Positions 1 to 7,732 of a DNA stretch of 18,210 nt are shown here, piece after piece. The DNA is from Casimicrobiaceae bacterium (GTDB lineage: Bacteria; Pseudomonadota; Gammaproteobacteria; Burkholderiales; Casimicrobiaceae), in the NCBI GenBank assembly GCA_955652025.1, contig CATPAO010000173.1, positions 1-18,210 on the forward strand, written 5' to 3'. Both the position numbers and the translations under genes were made by a program. Position 1 is the stretch's first letter. Each line of letters starts with the position of its first letter. The notes beneath the pieces are model-generated. The model saw nothing but the letters and a program-made list of their open reading frames with translations, made no database searches and had not been told where the DNA came from.

Positions 1-685
1 CAGCGAATGCGCAGGCGCCGGCCACCGCGGGAAATCGCGCCGCGACACCGGGCTCGAGATCGTTCCGTCCGTAACCCTCGGAAAAGACATCTATTTTCGC
101 CGACGCCGCAAATCGTGTCAATTGCAACGCCGCGAAAATCGCCTTGGTCGCGACCTCGACCGGCGGTACGACGAGTGCAATCCACAGCGTAGGCAACGAG
201 ACCGGCGTCAGAAGCTCACCGATGCCGCGCGCCAGCGCGGACTCGCCTCCGATGAAAAACGGCACGTCGGCGCCGAGCGTCGCGCCGATCGCCGCAAGCT
301 CCGATCGCGGAAGACCGAGCATCCAAAGGCGATTGAGCGCGAGCAGCACCGAGGCGGCGTCCGAACTGCCGCCGCCCAGGCCCGCGCCTCGCGGAATGTT
401 TTTGGCGATGCCGATCGTGACACCGGCGACGGTACCGGTTGAGGCCTTGAGCACGCGCGCAGCGGCGAGCGCGAGATCCTCGCTCTCGGGAACGCCGCGC
501 ACGGGGCTGCCGCGCGCGATGTTGCCGTCGGCGCGGCGCGAGAGCGTGACGGTGTCGCACCAATCGACCATCGCAAACAGCGATTCGAGTGTGTGGTAGC
601 CATCGTCGCGCCGGCCGGTGACATGCAGAAACAAATTCACCTTCGCCGGCGCGGACACCACCAACGTATCGCGCGGGGCGGTCAA
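1..685 (-). CDS. ispE: 4-diphosphocytidyl-2-C-methyl-D-erythritol kinase, 3' end cut by window edge
   Basis: IspE phosphorylates the 2-hydroxyl of CDP-methylerythritol with ATP in the MEP isoprenoid pathway, in the cytoplasm. The frame read on the minus strand shows the GHMP-kinase start motif SAPAKVNLFLHV (about residues 11-22), the ATP-binding loop GLGGGSSDAAS (about 103-113) and the late motif GRNDLEP near the left edge. About 228 codons are visible against a usual length near 285, so roughly 55 C-terminal residues lie outside. No ATG is available upstream of the conserved N-terminus. I chose the TTG at 685-683 because it overlaps the lolB stop as TTGA, which implies translational coupling; a GTG pair seven to eight codons downstream is the alternative start. 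The gene is the last visible member of a TPR-lolB-ispE operon. The identification is firm and the exact start is inferred. Confidence 0.93.
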   Translation of the reverse strand, partial: MTAPRDTLVVSAPAKVNLFLHVTGRRDDGYHTLESLFAMVDWCDTVTLSRRADGNIARGSPVRGVPESEDLALAAARVLKASTGTVAGVTIGIAKNIPRGAGLGGGSSDAASVLLALNRLWMLGLPRSELAAIGATLGADVPFFIGGESALARGIGELLTPVSLPTLWIALVVPPVEVATKAIFAALQLTRFAASAKIDVFSEGYGRNDLEPGVAARFPAVAGACAFA

Positions 686-1293
686 GGCCAACGATCGATA
701 ACGACGCGGACGTCGATCGGCTCCACGGCGGAATAGCGGAGCGTGAGCCGCGACGCGCGTGCCGCGGCGGCGTCGGGATAGACGTACGCGATCTCCCACC
801 CGTCCTGACGCAAAAAAGCCGGGCGCTTTTCGTCGTCGCGCAGGAGCGCGTGCGGTGAACCCTCGCGCGGCAAACCGCGGAGCCACGCCGACATTCCGCC
901 GACCGGCAACGGCAACCCGAATACGCGCCCGGTCAGCGTGTCCCAGTCGCCGGCGGTCTCGACGCGGCCATCGGACGTTTCGATTCGTACTTCGGTGGCG
1001 TCGCCGGACAGCCGCGCGAGCGTCTGGCCGAGCGGCGTCGAGAGCTCGATCCGGTCGTCGTCGCCGTCATGCGTCCATATGAACTGACCGGCGATGCCGT
1101 CGTTGCCGCGCCGCGCGGACAATCGCCCTTCGACGGAAAACGGAGCGGCGAGTGCCGCGCGGTCGGACGGCAGCGATTCGGGCGCGCGCGCGAGATCCGC
1201 GCAGCCCGCGATCGACCCGACGGCGACGCACGCGAGCAGCGCGCGATGCGCGGTCTCGATCCCTCGCCGAAAAGCGGACGCGCGCGCAGTCAA
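682..1293 (-). CDS. lolB: Outer-membrane lipoprotein insertase LolB
   Basis: LolB is an outer-membrane lipoprotein that accepts lipoproteins from periplasmic LolA and inserts them into the inner leaflet of the outer membrane. The protein is 203 residues, against about 207 in E. coli. It begins with a basic N-terminus, a hydrophobic stretch (ALLACVAVGS) and a lipobox IAGC at residues 28-31. The residue after the cysteine is alanine, not the Lol-avoidance aspartate, which fits outer-membrane sorting. The mature part shows LolB-like segments such as FSVEGRLSAR and the GQTLARLSGD region. The start is taken as the TTG at 1293-1291, overlapping the stop of the TPR gene (TTGA); this gives a normal signal peptide. 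A longer open frame upstream would overlap the TPR gene and has no lipoprotein features. The stop again overlaps the ispE start. Confidence 0.9.
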   Translation of the reverse strand: MTARASAFRRGIETAHRALLACVAVGSIAGCADLARAPESLPSDRAALAAPFSVEGRLSARRGNDGIAGQFIWTHDGDDDRIELSTPLGQTLARLSGDATEVRIETSDGRVETAGDWDTLTGRVFGLPLPVGGMSAWLRGLPREGSPHALLRDDEKRPAFLRQDGWEIAYVYPDAAAARASRLTLRYSAVEPIDVRVVIDRWP

Positions 1294-3062
1294 TGCGCGA
1301 GCCGCTCGACGGTTTCCTTGAGCACCGCGTTGTCGGGATTGGATTCGAGCTGGCCCTTCCAGAGCGCGCGCGCGCCGTCGCGGTCGCCTTTGGCCCAGAG
1401 CACCTCGCCGAGATGCGCGGCGATCTCGGCGTCGGGGCGCTCGGCCAGCGCGCGCTTCAGGAAATCCTCCGCCTCGTTGAGGCGGCCCAGCCGGAACAGC
1501 GCCCATCCCATGCTGTCCATGATGAACGGGTCGCCCGGCGAAAGGGTGTGCGCCTTTTCGATCAGCGCGTAGCCTTCGCTCACTCGTGTCGTGCGGTCGA
1601 CCAGCGTGTAGCCGAGAGCGTTCAACGATTGCGCGTCATCGGGCTTCAGCTCGACCAGCTTCTTCAAATACGCTTCGGCTTCGTCGACGCGGTTCATCCG
1701 CTCGGCGATGAGCGCGATGTCATAGTTCAAATCCGCGGACTCCGGAAACTCGTCGATGGCGCGCTTGAGAACCGCGTAGGCGGCCGGAATATCGCCTGCC
1801 TCGCGCAGCATTTGCGCTTCCCCCTGCCGCGTCTGCACACGCTGGTCGATCGTGACGGCCGGCAGATCGGCGAACCAGCGCTTCGCCTCGTCGATCTTGC
1901 CCTGCTTGCCGAGCAGCGCGCCGATGCGAAGCTTGGCGAGCCAGGCGCGATCGCCTTCGTCGACCGCGCGATAGTGGACGATCGCGGCGTCGTAACGCTT
2001 GGTCTCCTCGGCAATCTGCGCCAGATAGAGGTCCACCGCGCCCGGCTCACCGTATCCGGCCTTTTTCAGATCCTGGAACAGGCGCTCGGCTTCGGCGTAA
2101 TCCTTCATCTGCAGCGAGATCGTCGCGACACCAAACTCGAGATCGCGCGAAGTCTTGTCCTGATCCCACAGTGCCTTCAGCACGTCGCGCGCGTCGCCGT
2201 AACGCTTCTGCTCGATGTAGAACTGCGCGAGCGCCCCCGCCGCCGGCTTCGATGTGGGTTGCGTCGCGACGAATTGTTGCAGATAGCGAATGGCCGCTTC
2301 GGGTTCGTGCTTACCCAAAAGCTCGGCCTTGAGGAGCGCGGCGCGGTCCCAATCGGGCCGCAGTTCGATGGCCTTGTCGGCGGCGATGAGCGACGTCGAT
2401 TCGATCGCTTTATCGTCCACCCCGGTGTTGTAGCCGGCGAGAGCGACGGCGAAGTGCGCTTCGGCGCTCGATGGATACGGCATCGCGAGATCGCGGATCA
2501 GCCGGAACACGGCCTTCTTGTCCGATTGCGGACCGAACAGGCGATTGATCTGCAGGAACGCTTCTCCGACGCCGTTGCCGGAGACCGCCGCATCCGACAA
2601 TAGCCGCGCCAACCGCGACTTGAGCTCGTCGTCGCCCGCGGTGTCGATCGCGTCGCGATCGTTGCCGCCGGCCGCGAGTGCGGCAATCACTTGCTTCGGG
2701 CGATCCGCCGCCGGATCGAGCACCGCCCAAAGCTTGGCGGCCTCTTGCGCCAGCGGGCGCTGCCGGCTTGCCAATGCGATCTCGGTCGCACGTCGCGCAA
2801 CGCGGGGATCGTGCGACTCGCGCGCCGCATCGAGATAAGCGCGCGCTGCCTGCGCCGACTCGCCGCGCTGCAACGCCACGTCGCCTAACAGCAGCTTGTA
2901 GAAGAGATCGGGCGAGAGGCCGTCGGTCGCCGGCGCGGACAGTTTCTGCGTCGCCTCCGGCGGATCGATCCCCGGAAAGAGCGGCGTCTGCGCGCGCGCG
3001 GTTGCGGCCCACGCGACGATGAATAGGGCGAACAGTGGCAAAAGAGGGCGGGTGCGGGTCAT
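1290..3062 (-). CDS. Exported tetratricopeptide-repeat protein
   Basis: This is a 590-residue TPR protein that precedes lolB and ispE, an arrangement I associate with betaproteobacteria. The start at 3062 (MTRTRPLLPLFALF) gives a clear signal peptide with a likely cleavage after TARA (about residue 24), so the protein should be periplasmic or membrane-attached. An in-frame extension up to 3218 would bury that signal peptide and is rejected. TPR-like units are recognisable through much of the chain. They are clearest in roughly the last 180 residues, for example the units containing RVDEAEAYLKKLVELKP and RLNEAEDFLKRALAERP. TPRs are protein-binding scaffolds. The link to outer-membrane biogenesis is inferred only from the overlap with lolB. 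No catalytic motif is visible and no gene symbol is justified. No strong ribosome-binding site precedes the start. Confidence 0.85.
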   Translation of the reverse strand: MTRTRPLLPLFALFIVAWAATARAQTPLFPGIDPPEATQKLSAPATDGLSPDLFYKLLLGDVALQRGESAQAARAYLDAARESHDPRVARRATEIALASRQRPLAQEAAKLWAVLDPAADRPKQVIAALAAGGNDRDAIDTAGDDELKSRLARLLSDAAVSGNGVGEAFLQINRLFGPQSDKKAVFRLIRDLAMPYPSSAEAHFAVALAGYNTGVDDKAIESTSLIAADKAIELRPDWDRAALLKAELLGKHEPEAAIRYLQQFVATQPTSKPAAGALAQFYIEQKRYGDARDVLKALWDQDKTSRDLEFGVATISLQMKDYAEAERLFQDLKKAGYGEPGAVDLYLAQIAEETKRYDAAIVHYRAVDEGDRAWLAKLRIGALLGKQGKIDEAKRWFADLPAVTIDQRVQTRQGEAQMLREAGDIPAAYAVLKRAIDEFPESADLNYDIALIAERMNRVDEAEAYLKKLVELKPDDAQSLNALGYTLVDRTTRVSEGYALIEKAHTLSPGDPFIMDSMGWALFRLGRLNEAEDFLKRALAERPDAEIAAHLGEVLWAKGDRDGARALWKGQLESNPDNAVLKETVERLAH

Positions 3063-3161
3063 GGGCGGTGGCAATTTGAGGCGGCGCCAGCACGACGCGT
3101 CGGCGTCATCGCGTGCTTCCGCCAGTGGGAATCGGTGGTGTTTCGCGGTTTCGGAGTGGGC

Positions 3162-3167
3162 TATAGT
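3162..3167 (+). promoter_or_regulatory. Candidate sigma-70 -10 box of mutM
   Basis: TATAGT lies 61 bases before the mutM start, within the divergent TPR/mutM gap (3063-3228). A convincing -35 is not visible; TGTTTC at 17-base spacing or TTTCGC at 15-base spacing are weak candidates. The core CTATAG is palindromic, so it could also serve transcription toward the TPR gene. Nothing else was recognised in this gap. Confidence 0.4.
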
Positions 3168-3228
3168 CCGGGGTCCGCCACGGACGCACGGCGCATCGCG
3201 TGCCCGGCATCCGGTCAAGCTTCATATC

Positions 3229-4044
3229 ATGCCCGAACTTCCCGAAGTCGAAACGACACGGCGCGGTATTGCGCCCCATGTCGCGGGTCGACATGTCGCG
3301 GCGTTGCATGTATACGACCGGCGGCTCCGCTGGCCGGTTCCGTCGGATCTCGGAACTCGTCTGCGCGGGCGCCGAATCGATCGAATCGACCGAAGGAGCA
3401 AGTACTTGCTGTTCCGATTGGGCGCCGAGACGCTGTTGATCCATTTCGGTATGACCGGCAGCCTGCAGGTGTTCGAGCACGCCCCGGCGCGGCGCCCGCA
3501 CGACCACATCGACATCGTGCTCGACAACGGCACAACGCTTCGCTACCACGATCCCCGCCGCTTCGGCGCCATGTTGTGGATACGCGGGCCAGCCGAACAT
3601 CACCCTCTGCTTCGCGATCTGGGTCCCGAGCCCCTCCACGCTGCCTTCGACGCGCAGTATTTGTGGCATGCGACGCGCCGCCGGCGGACGGCGATCAAGC
3701 TCGCCCTGATGGATAGTCACCTGGTCGTCGGCGTCGGCAACATTTACGCGAACGAATCGCTGTTCCGGGCCGGCATCCGCCCTGGCGTATCCGCCCATCG
3801 GCTTTCCAGAACACGTGCGTCGCGCCTCGTGGAGGAAGTGCGCAACACGCTGACCGACGCGATCGCCAAGGGCGGAAGCACGCTCCGCGACTACGTGGAT
3901 TCCCGAGGCGATCCCGGCTCCTTCCAACTCGACTATTTCGTTTACGGCCGGGGCGGCGCCCCATGCCGGGTTTGCGGCACGGCCGTGAAATCGACCCGTC
4001 ACGGCCAGCGGGCGACGTTCTACTGCCCCCGCTGCCAGAAATAA
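3229..4044 (+). CDS. mutM: Formamidopyrimidine-DNA glycosylase
   Basis: MutM (Fpg) removes 8-oxoguanine and formamidopyrimidines from DNA and nicks the abasic site by beta/delta elimination. The 271-residue protein matches the family length. The start at 3229 gives the diagnostic MPELPEVET, whose proline 2 is the Schiff-base nucleophile after removal of Met and whose glutamate 3 is catalytic. Lysine 58 in RRSKYLLF is the conserved N-terminal-domain lysine. The helix-two-turn-helix region includes VGVGNIYANESLF. The C-terminal zinc finger has Cys246, Cys249, Cys266 and Cys269, with the lesion-reading arginine in HGQRATFYC. An in-frame extension upstream to 3019 is not needed and runs into the promoter region. 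The gene is divergent from the TPR-lolB-ispE operon and is followed by a dynamin-like GTPase gene. Confidence 0.98.
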   Translation: MPELPEVETTRRGIAPHVAGRHVAALHVYDRRLRWPVPSDLGTRLRGRRIDRIDRRSKYLLFRLGAETLLIHFGMTGSLQVFEHAPARRPHDHIDIVLDNGTTLRYHDPRRFGAMLWIRGPAEHHPLLRDLGPEPLHAAFDAQYLWHATRRRRTAIKLALMDSHLVVGVGNIYANESLFRAGIRPGVSAHRLSRTRASRLVEEVRNTLTDAIAKGGSTLRDYVDSRGDPGSFQLDYFVYGRGGAPCRVCGTAVKSTRHGQRATFYCPRCQK

Positions 4045-4054
4045 GCGGCCCTCG

Positions 4055-4073
4055 GCGGCGGCGCCCCCGCCGC
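4055..4073 (+). terminator. GC-rich hairpin after mutM, possible weak terminator
   Basis: GCGGCGG (4055-4061) and CCGCCGC (4067-4073) form a perfect 7-bp stem with a 5-base loop, starting 10 bases after the mutM stop. No T-tract follows, so this is at best a weak or factor-assisted terminator. Confidence 0.3.
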
Positions 4074-4113
4074 GCGTCGGACGCTCCGGCGCCGGCCATG
4101 CCATCGGCATAGG

Positions 4114-4143
4114 TTGTGCTTGGCGATCGGATGGGAGTACAGT
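4114..4143 (+). promoter_or_regulatory. Candidate sigma-70 promoter of the dynamin-like gene
   Basis: TTGTGC (4114-4119) and TACAGT (4138-4143) are separated by 18 bases and lie about 50 bases before the start at 4192. A short inverted repeat GCCAT-CCC-ATGGC (4149-4161) sits just downstream, where an operator could be. The -10 context, GGGAGTACAGTCC, resembles GGGCTATAGTCC before mutM. All of this is pattern matching and is not demonstrated. Confidence 0.35.
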
Positions 4144-4191
4144 CCACCGCCATCCCATGGCGATGGCATTATCCATGATAAAGCGAGCGCT

Positions 4192-6168
4192 ATGATTCCT
4201 TCGCGCGATCTGGTGGCCCGCTTCGAAGCCTATGGCGAATGGCGCCGGCGCCTGTCGGGCGCGATTTCGGATCTCCGCGATTGGCTCCGGGAGCAGGATC
4301 TCGCCGACGCGCAGATCGACCTCAAGATCCAGCAGCTGCAGGATCGGCTCCATCAAGACAAGCTCATCGTCGCGTTCGTCGCCGAGTTCTCGCGCGGCAA
4401 ATCGGAGCTGATCAACGCGATTTTCTTCGCCGACTTCGGGCAGCGGCTCCTGCCGTCGTCGGCCGGGCGCACGACGATGTGTCCGACCGAGTTGTTGCAC
4501 GATCCCACGCTGCCGCCCTCGATCCGATTGTTACCGATCGAGACGCGCGGCCGCGATGCTACGGTGGCCGAGTTCAAGAGCTATGCCGACGAGTGGACGA
4601 CGTTTCCGCTCGACCTCGCATCGGCATCACGGATGTCGGAAGCGCTCGCACGCGTGTCGGAGGTGAAGCGCGTGTCCGCCGCGACGGCGCGCAAATACGG
4701 ACTCTGCGGCGACGGCACGGAACCACGCTCGAATGGCGTCGACGGCGACGACTCGGTCGAAGTGCCGTGCTGGCGCCATGCGATCATCAATTTTCCGCAT
4801 CCTCTGCTGCAGCAGGGCCTCGTGATCCTCGACACGCCCGGATTGAACGCGATCGGGACCGAGCCCGAGCTCACGCTGAATCTGCTGCCCAACGCGCATG
4901 CGGTGTTGTTCATCCTCTCCGCCGACGCCGGCGTGTCGAAGACCGATCTCGACGTGTGGACGCACCATCTCGCGGGCGACGACCCGGCGTCGAAGGCCGG
5001 CCGCATCGTCGTTCTCAACAAGATCGACGGCCTGTGGGACGACCTGAAGCCGCTCTCTGAAATCAACGCGGAAATCGAGCGGCAGGTGAAGGCGAGCGCT
5101 TCGCTCCTCGGTATCCGCACCGCGCAGGTGTTCGCCGTGTCGGCGCAAAAGGCGTTGCTCGCGAAGGTGAACGGCGACGATGCGCTGCTGGCGCGAAGCC
5201 GGCTGCCGGCGCTCGAGAACGCGCTCTCCGGCAAGCTCATTCCCGCCAAGCGCGAGATCATCGGCGCCGCGACGCAGTCCGATCTGCGGTCGCTCGCTGC
5301 GGGTACGAGATCGATTCTCGACGCGCGAATGGTGGGCATCGACGAGCAGTTGGGCGAGCTCACCGCGTTGCGCGGCAAGAATCTCGACGTCGTGCTGCAT
5401 ATGATGGAACGCATCCGCGAAGAGAAGGAGCTGTTCGAGCGCGGACTCGCCCGCTACACGGCGTTGCGCAACGTGTTCACTCAGCAAACGAATGATCTGT
5501 TCGACGTGATCGGCTTGCCCGCGCTCCGCAGCAACGCCGCGCGCACGCGCCACCGTATCGAAGACAGCAACTTCACCAAAGGTGTGCGCGAGGCGATGAA
5601 CGAGTTCTTCGCGCGGATCGCGAGCGACTTCGACCAGGCGTCGCTGCAGTCGGGAGAGATCCACGACATGATGCGCGCGATGTACGTGCGCTTCGCCAAC
5701 GATCATGGTCTCGAGCCGTTCATGCCACCGCCATTTTCCGTGCTCAAATACCAAAAAGAGATCGAGCGGCTCGAACGCGCGTATAACACGCATTTCAACA
5801 CGCTGTGGAACATGGTGAGCAAGGCGAAGTTCGCGCTGATGAAGCGCTTCTTCGAGACGATCGCCTCACGCGCCAAGCACGTCTACGACATCGCCAACCG
5901 CGACGTCGAATCCTGGTTGAAGGCGGTGATGGCGCCGCTCGAGACGCAGGTGCGCGAACACCACCTCCAATTGCGCCGGCGGCTGGAAAGCATCCGCCGC
6001 ATCCACCAGGCAAGCGACGAATTGGAGGACCGCATTGCCGAGCTCGAGCAGGCGCGCGTCGCGCTCATCTTCCAGCAGGACGGTTTGTCCGATCAGCTCG
6101 AATCGATCGACGCGATCGTCGAGATGCCGGACGCGATGCCGGCGGCGGCCAACAGCGAGGCTGCCTGA
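4192..6168 (+). CDS. Dynamin-like large GTPase
   Basis: This is a 658-residue GTPase of the dynamin superfamily. The G1 loop is AEFSRGKSELINA (about 64-76); it has alanine where the usual GxxxxGKS has its first glycine. The switch I threonines lie in SSAGRTTMCPTEL (89-101), G3 is DTPGLN (214-219) and G4 is NKID (276-279). The long C-terminal part is helical and charged, with a likely coiled coil near 600-645 (ESIRRIHQASDELEDRIAEL). No transmembrane segment is apparent. The start at 4192 (MIPSRDLV) is preferred over an in-frame ATG further upstream at 4114, which would fall inside the candidate promoter. Bacterial dynamins remodel or bind membranes, but the role of this branch is not known to me. 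It sits downstream of mutM with its own candidate promoter, and I would not infer a repair role from that alone. Confidence 0.85.
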   Translation: MIPSRDLVARFEAYGEWRRRLSGAISDLRDWLREQDLADAQIDLKIQQLQDRLHQDKLIVAFVAEFSRGKSELINAIFFADFGQRLLPSSAGRTTMCPTELLHDPTLPPSIRLLPIETRGRDATVAEFKSYADEWTTFPLDLASASRMSEALARVSEVKRVSAATARKYGLCGDGTEPRSNGVDGDDSVEVPCWRHAIINFPHPLLQQGLVILDTPGLNAIGTEPELTLNLLPNAHAVLFILSADAGVSKTDLDVWTHHLAGDDPASKAGRIVVLNKIDGLWDDLKPLSEINAEIERQVKASASLLGIRTAQVFAVSAQKALLAKVNGDDALLARSRLPALENALSGKLIPAKREIIGAATQSDLRSLAAGTRSILDARMVGIDEQLGELTALRGKNLDVVLHMMERIREEKELFERGLARYTALRNVFTQQTNDLFDVIGLPALRSNAARTRHRIEDSNFTKGVREAMNEFFARIASDFDQASLQSGEIHDMMRAMYVRFANDHGLEPFMPPPFSVLKYQKEIERLERAYNTHFNTLWNMVSKAKFALMKRFFETIASRAKHVYDIANRDVESWLKAVMAPLETQVREHHLQLRRRLESIRRIHQASDELEDRIAELEQARVALIFQQDGLSDQLESIDAIVEMPDAMPAAANSEAA

Positions 6169-6185
6169 CAGACGCGGCTACGCGC

Positions 6186-6234
6186 CGGCCCCCACGCTTG
6201 CGGCTCGCGCCGCTGCGCTGCCCCCAGAGGGGAC
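6186..6234. repeat. GC-rich palindromic intergenic element between convergent genes
   Basis: The gap between the dynamin-like gene and the ferredoxin gene holds GCGGC-TCGC-GCCGC (6200-6213) and CCCC-AGA-GGGG (6222-6232), framed by C-runs. The style (C-run, cgcttgcgg..., gctgcgctgccccc, ggggac) matches palindromic intergenic elements that I know from Burkholderiales genomes, where they often separate convergent genes. It may act as a transcription end for both sides. No T-tract is present, and copy number cannot be judged from one window. Confidence 0.4.
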
Positions 6235-6271
6235 TAAAACTAATTCGCGCCTTGGGTCGGCCCGGCGGCGC

Positions 6272-7052
<781 letters not shown>

Positions 7053-7090
7053 GGATCGTGGGCGGTGATCATGGGGGCGAGCGCCGGCCT

Positions 7091-7675
7091 TCATCGTGGC
7101 CCCGCCTCTCGCCGCAGCAGATGATAATGCACCGCCCCCGCCTTGGCGTGACGCCAGACGCGGAAGCGCTCCGGCGCCGCAATTTCGCGCGACGCCTCGG
7201 CATAGATGAATCCGGCCGGTGTGAGCCTCGATGCGCTGGCCGGCAGCAACGACGGCCACGGATCGGTGTCGAACGGGGGGTCCAGAAACACGACGTCGAA
7301 CGTCCGCGTCTCCCGGGCGAGAAATTCGGTCGCCCCGGCGGCATGCCCCTCGATCCCTCGCGCGCCGAACGCGGCAGCCGTCGCTTCGAGCGCCCGGATC
7401 AGTGCCGGATTGCGATCGACGGCCACGGCAAGCGCTGCGCCCCGCGACACCGCCTCGAGCGAAAGGGCACCGCTTCCCGCGAACAAGTCGAGTGTGCACC
7501 AGCCATCAAGATCCTGACCGAGCCAGTTGAATAGTGTCTCCCGAACACGATCGGGCGTCGGCCGGAGCCCCGGTGTCGCGGGAAAATGCACAATTCGACC
7601 CCGGTGCCGCCCGCCGATGATGCGAACGCGCTGGGCCTTCGGCGTACGCATGCGCGATTGCGGGGTCCGGTTCAT
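7091..7675 (-). CDS. rsmD: 16S rRNA (guanine966-N2)-methyltransferase
   Basis: RsmD methylates G966 of 16S rRNA on the assembled small subunit, using S-adenosylmethionine. The 194-residue protein carries the family N-terminus [11 protein letters not shown] (17-27) and [14 protein letters not shown] (39-52). It also has the SAM motif [14 protein letters not shown] (63-75) and the amino-methyltransferase catalytic motif DPPF (132-135). The start at 7675 (MNRTPQ) is chosen; an internal ATG eight codons later (MRTPKAQR) is a possible alternative. Longer in-frame extensions run into ftsY on the other strand and are rejected. The gene is divergent from ftsY, 57 bases away, and leads the rsmD-coaD-ferredoxin cluster. 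Confidence 0.95.
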   Translation of the reverse strand: MNRTPQSRMRTPKAQRVRIIGGRHRGRIVHFPATPGLRPTPDRVRETLFNWLGQDLDGWCTLDLFAGSGALSLEAVSRGAALAVAVDRNPALIRALEATAAAFGARGIEGHAAGATEFLARETRTFDVVFLDPPFDTDPWPSLLPASASRLTPAGFIYAEASREIAAPERFRVWRHAKAGAVHYHLLRREAGPR

Positions 7676-7683
7676 GACGGACC
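7664..7683. repeat. Inverted repeat over the rsmD start
   Basis: GGTCCG (7664-7669) and CGGACC (7678-7683) form perfect 6-bp arms around 8 bases that contain the rsmD ATG. The repeat lies in the divergent rsmD/ftsY control region, immediately before a TAGAAT box (7686-7691) that could be the -10 of ftsY. No good -35 is seen. It may be an operator, an RNA hairpin at the rsmD start, or chance in GC-rich DNA. Confidence 0.25.
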
Positions 7684-7732
7684 GGTAGAATTGCAGTTTT
7701 GCCCGCGGACGTCCATCACGCGGGCACGACCC

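Noticed and set aside
1152-2603. Plus-strand open frame antisense to the TPR gene
   Set aside because: Shadow of the TPR codons. The minus strand has a signal peptide, TPR repeats and operon coupling.
4114-4191. N-terminal extension of the dynamin-like protein from an ATG at 4114
   Set aside because: The 26 extra residues (CLAIGWEYSPPPSHG...) look non-conserved, and the segment overlaps the candidate promoter. The start at 4192 begins the helical region before the G domain.
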